Origin: Fistulifera solaris
Lineage: Eukaryota; Bacillariophyta; Bacillariophyceae; Naviculales; Stauroneidaceae
Direction: 5' to 3'
NCBI GenBank assembly: GCA_030295235.1
Contig: AP026152.1
Coordinates: forward strand, 62,001-126,000
DNA: 64,000 nt
Of this stretch, positions 55,172 through 63,953 are shown one piece after another (the first letter of the stretch is position 1; every line of letters begins with the position of its first letter). The position numbers and the translations under genes were made by a program. Under the pieces are notes generated by a model. It searched no databases. It saw only the letters and a list, made by a program, of their open reading frames with translations, and was not told where the DNA came from.

Positions 55172-55795
55172 ATGACGACGGAAGAAACGAAACCCAAAGT
55201 TGTTCAGCTGGACGTTGGAGGCACGCTTTATAAAGTATCACGGGACACGCTCGAGCGTTGCGAGGGATCGATGCTGGCCAGTTTGATCTCGGATCAATGG
55301 AAGGAAGGAAATACTGACGAACCGATCTTCATTGATCGCAACGGTCGTTTGTTTGAGCATGTACTGGACTATTTGCGCGCCAGCAAAGTGTATTTGCCTT
55401 CGACAGTCAACATCGAGGCGGTGAAAGAGGAGTTTGAGTTTTATGGGATTGACGCCGATATGAGTGAAGTGCACGAAAAGTACGGTCACAAGTATCTACA
55501 CGAGCTTAATGAAAGGATTCGTGTCCAAGAAGAGAGCTTGTACGCATTAAAGGCGGAAGCCCATGCCATTCAAGCGTCCATGATGGTCGAGCATGAATTC
55601 TTCAAAGAGCATGAGACTCCCTACATTCCGGTCCCCGAGGAGTATCGACCAAAGCGTCACACGCGGTGCATTGATTTGCCGGAAGAGTATAGACCCTTTG
55701 ATAAAGAAACGCTGCGCACCTGCTTGCAACAGAGAGGTTTCAAAATGAATCGAGCCGATCGAGACTACGTTTCCGTCGAGGACATGGAAAGCTAG
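55172..55795 (+). CDS. BTB/T1 (KCTD-type) protein, array gene 17
   Basis: 207 aa from ATG 55172 (MTTEETKPKVVQLDVGGTLY). BTB is near consensus (SMLASLISDQWKEGNTDEPI, FIDRNGRLFEHVLDYLR, YGIDADMSEV). Linker: HELNERIRVQEESLYALKAE, AHAIQASMMVEHEFFKE. Two PEEYRP phrases occur in the tail, then KETLRTCLQQRGFKMNRAD. This start region (TEETK) matches gene 4. The frame is intact. Confidence 0.92.
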   Translation: MTTEETKPKVVQLDVGGTLYKVSRDTLERCEGSMLASLISDQWKEGNTDEPIFIDRNGRLFEHVLDYLRASKVYLPSTVNIEAVKEEFEFYGIDADMSEVHEKYGHKYLHELNERIRVQEESLYALKAEAHAIQASMMVEHEFFKEHETPYIPVPEEYRPKRHTRCIDLPEEYRPFDKETLRTCLQQRGFKMNRADRDYVSVEDMES

Positions 55796-56228
55796 CATGC
55801 GAGAAAAGTAATACCAATTCGCTCGTTCACTTTCTATTTTTTCTCTTGTAGAAATACAGGAGTCCCATTCTCGTGACTGCGCTAATATTGAGAGATGATT
55901 GGTAGACAATAACCATCAACCATCTGCAATCCTACTACGAATTCTTGGCTACGTTAAGCGTCAGGACGCACTTCGAAATTATAAAAAGATCCCGACGAAT
56001 GTCCGCATGTCGCACCGGGCGCCTCCTCTAGAAATCGTATCTTCGCGATGACGAGATCTTTTCGACGAAAATGTTTCGGGCAATTTTTAGGTTTTGGGGA
56101 ATAACAATGTCTGTAAGAGTAAACGCAGCATTTCTCCGTCGTTTTGTAGCGAATACAAAAGATCAAGAACGATTCGAACTGTAGAGAGATACCAGCATTG
56201 AAAGCATAAGGCATTTGCAAGGGACAAG
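55796..56228. other. Intergenic region, nothing recognised
   Basis: About 430 bp between genes 17 and 18, no upstream element. Confidence 0.4.
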
Positions 56229-56945
56229 ATGGCGCGACGAAAAAACAAATCTATTGCGAAAAGGGCGGCGAAGAAGAACGGTAATAGCCCTCCTCAGACT
56301 TCTCAGAGGGAAGGCGGTAGTCCTCAAGGTGATGAACAAAAACCAACCGTTCGATTGAATGTAGGAGGTATGCGCTATGAAGTAGCTCGAGATACCTTGA
56401 TGTTTTACGAAGATTCGATGCTCGCGAGTCTGGTATCCGGCAGATGGAAGGAAGGCAATGGTGAAGATGAAATCTTCATCGATCGCGACGGACGTCGATT
56501 TGGATTTCTTCTGAATTATCTACGTTCGGATCGAGTTTATCTGTCAGAGTCTTCAGATCAAGCGGCTCTCGAGGATGAATTCGAGTACTTCGGAATCGAT
56601 GCAGATATGAGCAAAGGTTTCATTGAAGAACGACTTTGTGTCTGTGAAAGAGCTCACTCAAGAGATTGAAGAGCACGAAGAATTCATCAAGGAGAAAAAG
56701 AAGAAAATTGCTGCAATAAAGGAATCTTATCGCTTGGCTAGTGACTTTACAAGTCGCACCGACAGCCAAGGTTTATATGTGCGACATAATGTCGGCGTTG
56801 CTATTGACAAAGAAATGCTCCGAGAATGCTTCTTTCTCGAGGATTGTTCGTAGTTTCGTACAATGATGAACAGGCTAAGCAGACAGTCGACATCTGTTTT
56901 ATTTCTTTGAAACACAAATACGCCAAGAAAGCTGGATCTAACTGA
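56229..56945 (+). CDS. BTB/T1 protein with coiled-coil and RGL tail, array gene 18
   Basis: 238 aa after two corrections (GG at 56616-56617 to G; TT at 56830-56831 to TTT); corrected, it reads SKVSLKNDFVSVKELTQEIE and CFLSRGLFVVSYNDEQAKQ, matching gene 19. A basic N-terminus (ARRKNKSIAKRAAKKNG), possibly nuclear-targeting, precedes the BTB (TVRLNVGGMRYEVARDTLMF, EIFIDRDGRRFGFLLNYLRS). The coiled coil is very Lys-rich (EKKKKIAAIKESYRLA). Confidence 0.8.
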
Positions 56946-57404
56946 CACTACTTTACCAATACTAGGGAACTAGAATGGATCCTTTTATCTGTGTCGCTAG
57001 CAGGGGGAACAGTGAAATTGTTAGCGCAATCTTTGTTGATCATATTATACCTCTTCGTCCTCTGTGTTTTATCATGACGGAACAATAGAATTCTAGGACA
57101 TCATTCAATGATTAAATCATTGAGTCCAGGATCTTTAGCCAGGCAATCGCTCATAGTTCTAGAAAGGATGGTGCCAAAGAAATTCTAATGGTCATCACAC
57201 ATCTTTCTTTGACGAACATCTCGAAGAAAACTTCATAGAACGAGCCCTTTTGTCAATGCTAGTCGCCACGACTGGACTCCTGTCACGGGCACTGGCCTGT
57301 TAAACCCGTACCAGGTACCGGTACCGGTACCGCACCGGTACTACGTAGTAGCTAGTACCAGGTAGCCCCTGCTGAATGTTGAATGCTGAATGCTGAGAAG
57401 CTGC
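56946..57404. other. Intergenic region, low-complexity stretch
   Basis: No gene. It contains the GGTACC/ACCGGT repeat at 57305-57365 and a short GAATGCT repeat right after it. Confidence 0.45.
57305..57365. repeat. GGTACCGGTACC low-complexity tract
   Basis: Overlapping GGTACC and ACCGGT palindromes (ACCAGGTACCGGTACCGGTA and further CCGGTAC units), then TACTACGTAGTAG. Adjacent GAATGTTGAATGCTGAATGC is a 7-bp tandem repeat. Confidence 0.8.
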
Positions 57405-57575
57405 TGACGTCATTCACAATCACGCGGTACTCAAAGTGCGGATGCGTTTCTCACTTTTGACGTATTTCGAAGAAAAGCCACGTGAAATGGGGCGGAAAGT
57501 CTCCCAAAATGACACGAAAGTAAAGAAACCATGCGAGCTCTTGTCCGTCTGTGACGACACTTCTTGTCATTGCAA
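57405..57575 (+). promoter_or_regulatory. BTB-array upstream element, copy 7
   Basis: TGACGTCATTCAC (57405), GCGGTACTCAAAGTGCGG, TTTCTCACTTTTGACGTATT, AAAGCCACGTGAAATGG, AAAGTCTCCCAAAATGACAC, then TTCTTGTCATTGCAATAAG and ACAAGCTACGTGGG. It lacks GGACACCATGAG. It ends about 480 bp before gene 19. Confidence 0.8.
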
Positions 57576-58055
57576 TAAGACAAGCTACGTGGGACATGGT
57601 GTGCTTGTTGTTGCTACTAGCACCATGGGATTCATCGCTGTTAAAAACTAGTTATTGTCGTGATGGCCTTTGCGATCCACGCTATCCTTGAAAACAGAGA
57701 AACGGCTTTGTTAGACTAAAGAGAGAGTGTGAGAAAGACTCTCGTGCCGCCTTGCCTCTTTCAAAGGAACCCTCTTCGTGCACCTCTTTCACAGCGATAT
57801 ACGATTGCAGCGGAAGTTTCTCATTTTTATGTTCAGACGAGTTTCTTGTTTGAGAAAAAAGTGCATGCGCGCACACGGACGAAAGGGGACGCAACATGTG
57901 TTTGCCCTCTTATTAGTATCGTGTCAGCCTGTCCCAGATTTAGCAGACGTCGACAAATGCTTATGACAGAACCAACGGCCCGACAAGCAATTTTCAGAAA
58001 TTGCGAGGCTCTCTTCGTTCGCTGGTTTCGTTGACCTCACATTGGAAACGCAAGG
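57576..58055. other. Spacer before gene 19, no gene
   Basis: Short frames only. Confidence 0.4.
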
Positions 58056-58703
58056 ATGCCACGACGAAAGAAACAAGCGTCTTTGGACGGAAAGACTGAT
58101 AACATAAACACTGGTATCGTCCGTTTGAACGTGGGTGGCACTCGTTATGAGGCAGCACGCTTAATGCGATTTGAGGGATCCATGCTCTCTAATCTCATTT
58201 CGGGCAAATGGAAAGAAGGAAATGGACAAAACGAGATCTTTCTGGATCGCGATGGCAAGTTGTTTGCTTACATCTTGGCGTATTTGCGTTGCAATCGAGT
58301 CTATGTGCCCGACCTCTCCGTTCAATCAGCGCTCCGAGATGAGTTTCAGTACTTTGGTATTGATGCCGACATGAGTAAAGTGTCTGTCACGGACGACTTT
58401 GTGACGATCAACGAGCTCAGCAAAGAGATTAAAAAGTCGGAAAAGGCCAACCTTCAGAAAAAGAAGAAGATTGCTGCCATCAAAGAATCGTATCGTTTGG
58501 TCGGTGAGTTTTCGGTCCTGGCGGAGACGTTAGGTCTGTACTTGCGACATGATATTGACGATAATGTGGACAAGAAGCTACTCCGCGCGTGTCTGCTGTC
58601 GCGGGGACTTCACGTCGTTAGCTACAACACTGATTCGATGCCACATACCGTCGATCTCTGTGTCATTGGATTGAAGGACAAGTTCGATAAAAGTGGCGAG
58701 TAG
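58056..58703 (+). CDS. BTB/T1 protein with coiled-coil and RGL tail, array gene 19
   Basis: 215 aa, intact. BTB at residues ~20-112 (IVRLNVGGTRYEAARLMRFE, EIFLDRDGKLFAYILAYLR). Three residues (the usual DTL) are missing between YEAAR and LMRFEGSML, an in-frame deletion in the first helix. Lys-rich coiled coil EKANLQKKKKIAAIKESYRL, then VDKKLLRACLLSRGLHVVSY. It starts PRRKKQ, basic like gene 18. Confidence 0.9.
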   Translation: MPRRKKQASLDGKTDNINTGIVRLNVGGTRYEAARLMRFEGSMLSNLISGKWKEGNGQNEIFLDRDGKLFAYILAYLRCNRVYVPDLSVQSALRDEFQYFGIDADMSKVSVTDDFVTINELSKEIKKSEKANLQKKKKIAAIKESYRLVGEFSVLAETLGLYLRHDIDDNVDKKLLRACLLSRGLHVVSYNTDSMPHTVDLCVIGLKDKFDKSGE

Positions 58704-58930
58704 GATAATCTATCGAGTAGACAACAAAGCTTTAAGCTGCTCTATTCAGCTTCTTTTATTAACAGTGTCCTTCATAAACTTCCTTCCATTTTAGATGTTT
58801 TGGGACTTCTATGCTATCGAGCAAAGAAAAATCATTTTGCAAATTCTCGGTTATTTTCGAGCAACCTAATCCGGAGTAGGTCTCTCTAGCTCCCTCGCTA
58901 GCTAAACTACACTAAGATTAGGCGTAACTG
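58704..58930. other. Short intergenic region
   Basis: No gene between gene 19 and element copy 8. Confidence 0.35.
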
Positions 58931-59115
58931 CGAGTCCCAAGCGGTACTGCACTGTCTTGTCAGATGTACTAAATTTCGGAAAGCCTGCGCTGTTTCTCGT
59001 CACTTTGTGTGAGGCTTTCTCGCCATGACGTTTTGGGAAGAAACGCCACGTAAATTTGGCAGAAAAGTCTCCCAAAATGACGCGAAACAAACGCAACAAC
59101 GGACACCATGAGCAA
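58931..59115 (+). promoter_or_regulatory. BTB-array upstream element, copy 8
   Basis: The CRE is decayed (GAGTCCCAAGCGGTACTGCA). CTTTCTCGCCATGACG through GGACACCATGAGC, about 107 bp, is identical to copy 3, 18 kb away. The second part is replaced by GCCACGCGAGCGTCTC, about 30 bp later. It ends about 460 bp before gene 20. Confidence 0.88.
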
Positions 59116-59577
59116 AACCACATACCAGGTAATACAAGTTAATGCCACGCGAGCGTCTCTCCAACCTCCCTGACAATAAGAGCTTCAAATGTAAATGTGT
59201 GTGAAGATGAGAGATTCGTCTGTCAAAACGAACGAACCGAGCAGAAAAGGAGAAACGCTGCAATGAAACAATTCACTCAGTCGCTCATGCTGTGCGTGTG
59301 GCTATAGACTAGAGAGGGCAGCTGGATAAAGAGATTTCTACCTGTAACGGCCAAGAAATTAGATGCTGAGACCGGTACTCGCAAGGACCGACTCGGCGGT
59401 TTCGGCGACTGCACCTCTGGGGAGCGCACGATGGAAACGGTTGTGATACATTTTGTCACGTGGACGGATTTCGACTGGAATCACAAAACGAATAAATATC
59501 GAAGAATTGAATTAAGGAACGAAAGGCGTTTGTTGGATGATTCACAAAAGACGCTTGCTTGTCACGGAGCTGGAAGA

Positions 59578-60195
59578 ATGACAATGACGGAAACTGAAAA
59601 CTATCGTATTTCGGTGGATGTCGGAGGAACCATGTATGAAATATCTCGGGACACGCTGGCAAGTTGTGAAGGTTCTAAACTGACGAGCATGATCATGGAG
59701 CAATGGAAAGACACAAACCTCGACGGTTATATTTTGATTGACCGCGACGGTAAGATGTTTGAGTATGTGCTTGATTACTTGCAAACGCATACGGTCTTTC
59801 TTCCGCGTGAGGTGAGCCGGCTTGCTTTAGAGAGAGAGTTCGAGTACTATGGAATTGAAGCGGACATGACCAATGTGCATGACTTGTATGGATTTGAGCA
59901 TCTTCGTATGATCAAAGAGGAGATTGGGGTACAAGAAGCTCACCTTGACGTGTTGAAGAGCGAAGCCATGGCCATTCAGCTATCCATGTTCACCGAACTC
60001 GAGTATCTGAGAAATATACCGAGCAAAACCGAATGTGTGAACTTTGACATCCCCAAAGAGTACAGCAGCTACAACAAGGCGCTTTTCAAAGAGTGCTTGG
60101 CTGCCAGAGGATTGGTGTATGTTCGAGGAACCGTCAACGGCAAGTCTCTAAACGTCACCAAACAACTCGATGACGATACTGATACAAAAGAGTAG
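59578..60195 (+). CDS. BTB/T1 (KCTD-type) protein, array gene 20
   Basis: 205 aa from ATG 59578 (MTMTETENYRISVDVGGTMY); an in-frame ATG at 59431 would add 49 residues without paralogue support. BTB is diverged: SKLTSMIMEQWKDTNLDGYI, LIDRDGKMFEYVLDYLQTHT, YYGIEADMTNV. Linker: QEAHLDVLKSEAMAIQLSMF, TELEYLRN. Tail: KALFKECLAARGLVYVRG. Intact. Confidence 0.9.
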   Translation: MTMTETENYRISVDVGGTMYEISRDTLASCEGSKLTSMIMEQWKDTNLDGYILIDRDGKMFEYVLDYLQTHTVFLPREVSRLALEREFEYYGIEADMTNVHDLYGFEHLRMIKEEIGVQEAHLDVLKSEAMAIQLSMFTELEYLRNIPSKTECVNFDIPKEYSSYNKALFKECLAARGLVYVRGTVNGKSLNVTKQLDDDTDTKE

Positions 60196-60501
60196 AGCGA
60201 TGCATAAGTAGCGTTAGACGAGAATGAACTGTAATCGTTCTAACGAAGAATTCTTTTTATCTTTCAACCTCTGTCATTTTTAGTTCACTTTGAAGCTGCA
60301 CAAAGATGAAGAACCATCATTCATTGAGCGTACGCTATGTTGAATCTGTAAAGAAACCAAAGTGATTTGTTGATGATCCCACGTATGGATGTCTAGATTT
60401 TATCTTTAGTCATTCACTTGAAGCTAGAATACTATAAGAAGATGCATTTAGCGCTGACGAACCTTTCAACACTACTTGACTATTCATTCTCCCACAAACA
60501 T

Positions 60502-60559
60502 TACTATAGCACCCGAGTGTAGATTACTTTTTCACGACTGCATTTCAGTCACGAATAAT
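60502..60559 (+). repeat. CTATAG hairpin repeat
   Basis: CTATAGCACCCGAGTGTAG, then CACGACTGCATTTCAGTCACGAA. It lies about 310 bp after the gene 20 stop. Confidence 0.72.
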
Positions 60560-60857
60560 AGTTCTGGGTTTTGGGAGCCTGACTTCACCTAGACTAACCT
60601 CTGTTTGTTCTGCTATTTTGAAACACTGAATCCGTCATTATTACACTTCAATGCTTTCAGAAGTATGAGCGGTGAGCCTTCTGAAGTTTTATGCGTCCTT
60701 TGACCTCTCGGCAATCCTTCCAGATCGAGTATAGCCCCTCGCCGTTACCTGGTAAAAATAAAATGTAAGGATAAAGCGTATAGTTTCAATTTAATCATTC
60801 AGATTAGTTATAGTTATAAAGCCTGACAAGTTTCCGAATCTTATAAATGTTTTGATT

Positions 60858-60905
60858 TTACTACGGAGCATAGATTTTACCATGACTGGATTCAGTCATG
60901 AATGA
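60858..60905 (+). repeat. CTATAG hairpin repeat, 5' part decayed
   Basis: CTACGGAGCATAG, then CCATGACTGGATTCAGTCATGAAT; the 3' hairpin is now a perfect 8-bp stem (CATGACTG and CAGTCATG with loop GATT). Confidence 0.65.
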
Positions 60906-61280
60906 GCATCAATAAAATAACATAATAAAACATAAAAACACCATATCATCTCCGAACCATTTTGACCATTCATTCTTTCTTATTATGCATTCAAATTTTG
61001 CATGGTTTACAGCTTTTTTAAGTGTAGATGATAGTGCGATTTCTGGGGGAAACGTTTTTGGGCGTTGGAATGCACCTTTCCTCCATGATGCAAAACACCA
61101 CGCTATACTATGTACGCATGTTTGGTTGATGACAATCCACGGATGGTTTTCGACACGAGGAGGAGTGAGTCAGTCGTCCACACAATTGCTGATGAATGAA
61201 TATTCAGTCTGAAAGAAGGGTTTCACATTGTCTCGCACAATTTATTTTTTCTAAGACTGCCGGAAGGGATTTACGGCAGA

Positions 61281-61875
61281 ATGACGACTGAAGCAAAAAT
61301 CGATGGCAAGATCGTGCGTTTGAACGTCGGAGGAACACGATACGACGTATCTCGCGATACTCTTGAGCGCTTTCAAGACTCCATGCTGGCAAGCTTGGTG
61401 TCAAAGCATTGGAAGGAAGGCAACTCGAATGAACCCATCCATCGATCGCAATGGTCGCTTGTTCGAGTATGTTCTGGATTACTTGCGCACTAGCGAAATC
61501 CATTTGCCCTCTTTTGTGAGCCCGGCTGCTTTGGAAAAGGAATTGGAGTTCTACGGCCTTTATGATGTTGATATGAGTAAAGTGATCGGAAAGAACAGGG
61601 TCGAGTACGGCATTTCGGTTCGAGAGAAAGCGGAGACGTTGGCCCTGGAAGTACGGGCGATTCGATTGGCAGCTCTGGCGGAATCTGAGTTCTGGCAACA
61701 CCGATTTCCGCCAGAATCGCTTTCGGTATCGATATGCTCTGAAGATTATAAAGAGCTTGTTCGGCGTGAGGACTTACTACACGAACGCTTACTTGACAAG
61801 GGATTGCAACTTGTTTCGATGAACAAAGAGAAAAATTGTTTGTATAATTTTGTATTCAAGGTGGCAAATGCTTAA
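61281..61875 (+). CDS. BTB/T1 (KCTD-type) protein with two-base deletion, array gene 21
   Basis: 198 aa if two T residues are restored at 61439/61440, where paralogues read CCCATCTTCATCGATCGC and this copy reads CCCATCCATCGATCGC. BTB otherwise near consensus (KIVRLNVGGTRYDVSRDTLE, SMLASLVSKHWKEGN). Insertion LYD in FYGLYDVDMSKV. Linker SVREKAETLALEVRAIRLAA and ESEFW as in gene 15; tail REDLLHERLLDKGLQLVS. This is the one array frame break that is not a one-base homopolymer change. Last gene of the array. Confidence 0.78.
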
Positions 61876-62053
61876 GCTTTCTTGGAAAGTCATTCTTGGT
61901 GCTGACAAATTCACCGTCCCGAGTCCTTCGAAAAATCTTTCTCTTGCATGGAGCTTGATGAGTTCATACATTGTGAAACTAACGATGATTCATCTCGATG
62001 ATAGATTAGTAGCCTATACTTAGCTCATCAAACATATCTATGATTACAAATCT

Positions 62054-63953
62054 CTATGGCCCCCAATAGCTTCGATACTTCCATTCAAAACCTTCATTGA
62101 GACTCATGTCGTTGTTGGCACACTCCGCGTCCGCACAAAGCACACAACACGAACATTCCTCGGCATTGCTCACCAGTACGGAGGAAGCCGCATTCTGGCA
62201 CATGAACTGCCAATTCCCAGCAATCCCCGTCTCTATGAAAAAGGCTTGCTTGAGATTCGACAATGATTGAAACGATTCCGGAAGTGGCCCCGTGATTTGT
62301 GCGTTGTGACTCAAGAAGAGATATTCGAGTTGGGGCAGTTCACCCCATGACTCGGGTATTCCGCCCGTGAAATTGTTGCGACTCATGTCTAACAGCTCCA
62401 TTCGAGTCCAATTTTGTCCCAACCAGGCCGGCAAGTCCCCCGTTCGGTCACTACCACCGATATGAAACGCGACCATGTTACTCATGGCAGCCCAGTCGTC
62501 GGGAATGGGTCCAGCCGTAAAAGGATTATCATTGAGAAACAGCGATTGCAGATTCGTGGACAACGTCAGTGGCAACGGCCCCGTCAAATGATTGTGATGC
62601 CCAATGAGATGTGTCAAGGCCGTCAAATTCGCCAAAGAGGGAGGAAGAATTCCTTCAATATCATTGTTATGAATCGACAAGAACCGCAATTTGTCGTTGT
62701 ACGGAATAGTCCACGTCAATTTTCCCGCAATCGCATTGTCCCCCAACGACAGCACCTCCAAGTTGGGAGCGTTGTACAACAACTTGTGCGGAAACGCTCC
62801 ACGGAGTTGTTGATTCCCCATGACATCCAACAAGACCAACTGTTCCGCGAGATGATCAAACGCCAATTCAATATCTCCGTAGAATTGATTTTCTCGGGCC
62901 GACAGAATTTTCAAATACGGCATTGCCGCCACGAACGACGGTAAATCTTGCGCAAAATCATTCATATTGAGATACAATTCCGTGAGATTCGCTAGCACAG
63001 GTAATGCTCCCGTCATTTGATTGAAATTGAGATTGAGAATTTGGAGTTCGGACAAGGAAGAAAAACACGACGGCACCGTTCCGTTGATTTGATTTGAATG
63101 CACGTTAAAAAATTGAAGTTTGGTCAGTTGACACAACTCGGTGGGCAAGGAACCCTGTAAGGCATTTTGACCCAACGAGACATGTTGCAGCGTTGTCAGT
63201 CGACCCAGTGCGGTCGGCAGTTGTCCCGCTAATCCCAAGTTGTCTGTAGATGCAATAAATGAGTACTTGTGTCTTGACAGAAAACTTGTTTGTCATTCTT
63301 GTACGTACCGAAGTGCAGAGCGATCGGAATGTTTTGGGCATCGCATTCGACGCCGGGTTGGCCGTCTTTCGAAAACCAGTCACACACGGACGAATCAAAC
63401 GCAAAGAGAGGTCCTCCGAGGGTGAAAAAGGTCAACACGAGAACATAACGGACCAAAAGGGATAGGCACCGACTTTTGTTCCTCCCGGATGCACCGCCAT
63501 CCAGTGTACTGCCTCGTACTGCGGAGAACCGGCTTGTTGTAAAGCAGTCGATGACGATATTTGATTCTCAATCAAGTATTGATAGATCGCTTGTACTTCC
63601 GCCTCGTAGGCATTCATTGTCGGCTCATCCGCTTTCTCTTCCGGTGGAGGCATCACGACGAGACTCACGACAAGAACTGTCATGAGAATCATTCCGATCC
63701 ACAGCCCACAAAACGGGTTCGGACACGCGGTCCGCTTTCGTCGTAAAGCATCGAGTCGCACAATTCCATCGAGTCCTTGATTGAGATGCAATTCCCCGAA
63801 TTCGTCGGGAATCGCTTCTTCGTCTTCGTGCAATCGCCGTTTCACGGTCCAGACATTGCCGTGCGCGTGCTCCAATTCGCACGTATCTTCCGCAAAGGCC
63901 GTGGAAGAGAAATTAATGTCTTCGAATGCAGGAGGTGGGGATTCCGGAATCAT
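62054..63953 (-). CDS. Leucine-rich repeat protein with N-terminal membrane anchor
   Basis: Exon 1 is 63309-63953 and exon 2 is 62054-63243, with a 65-bp intron; the product is 611 aa if GGG at 63459-63461 is four bases. Residues ~1-78 are acidic and cytosolic-looking, followed by one helix (WIGMILMTVLVVSLVVMPP). Next comes the N-cap region typical of diatom LRR proteins: EAVHWMAVHPGG, YPLLVRYVLVLTFFTLGG, SVCDWF, VECDAQNIPIALHF. About 14 plant-type LRRs follow (LTTLQHVSLGQNALQGSLP). The C-terminus is Cys-rich (ECSCCVLCADAECAN). No kinase domain. Type II topology with extracellular LRRs is inferred. The minus-strand start ATG is 47 bp from the window edge, so an upstream exon is possible. Confidence 0.85.

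Larger units (their letters stand above)
60196..61280. other. Intergenic region with two hairpin repeats
   Basis: About 1.1 kb, AT-rich, no gene. It holds the CTATAG-type repeats at 60502 and 60858. A GAGCCTTCTGAAG sequence near 60640-60690 occurs twice in opposite orientation (CTTTCAGAAG, CTTCTGAAG). Confidence 0.45.

Noticed and set aside
35240-56945. Genes 3, 5, 6, 8, 13 and 18 as pseudogenes
   Set aside because: Each becomes full length after one or two homopolymer corrections, the same type of break seen in conserved single-copy genes of this window.
40703-59263. Antisense frames across the upstream elements (for example 40703-40936 and 58902-59123)
   Set aside because: The shared peptide follows from nucleotide identity of the element; other copies break it, so coding is not supported.
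28908-61875. Array genes as voltage-gated potassium channels
   Set aside because: Only the T1 domain is present. No S1-S6 helices, voltage-sensor arginines or GYG filter occur in any frame after the BTB.
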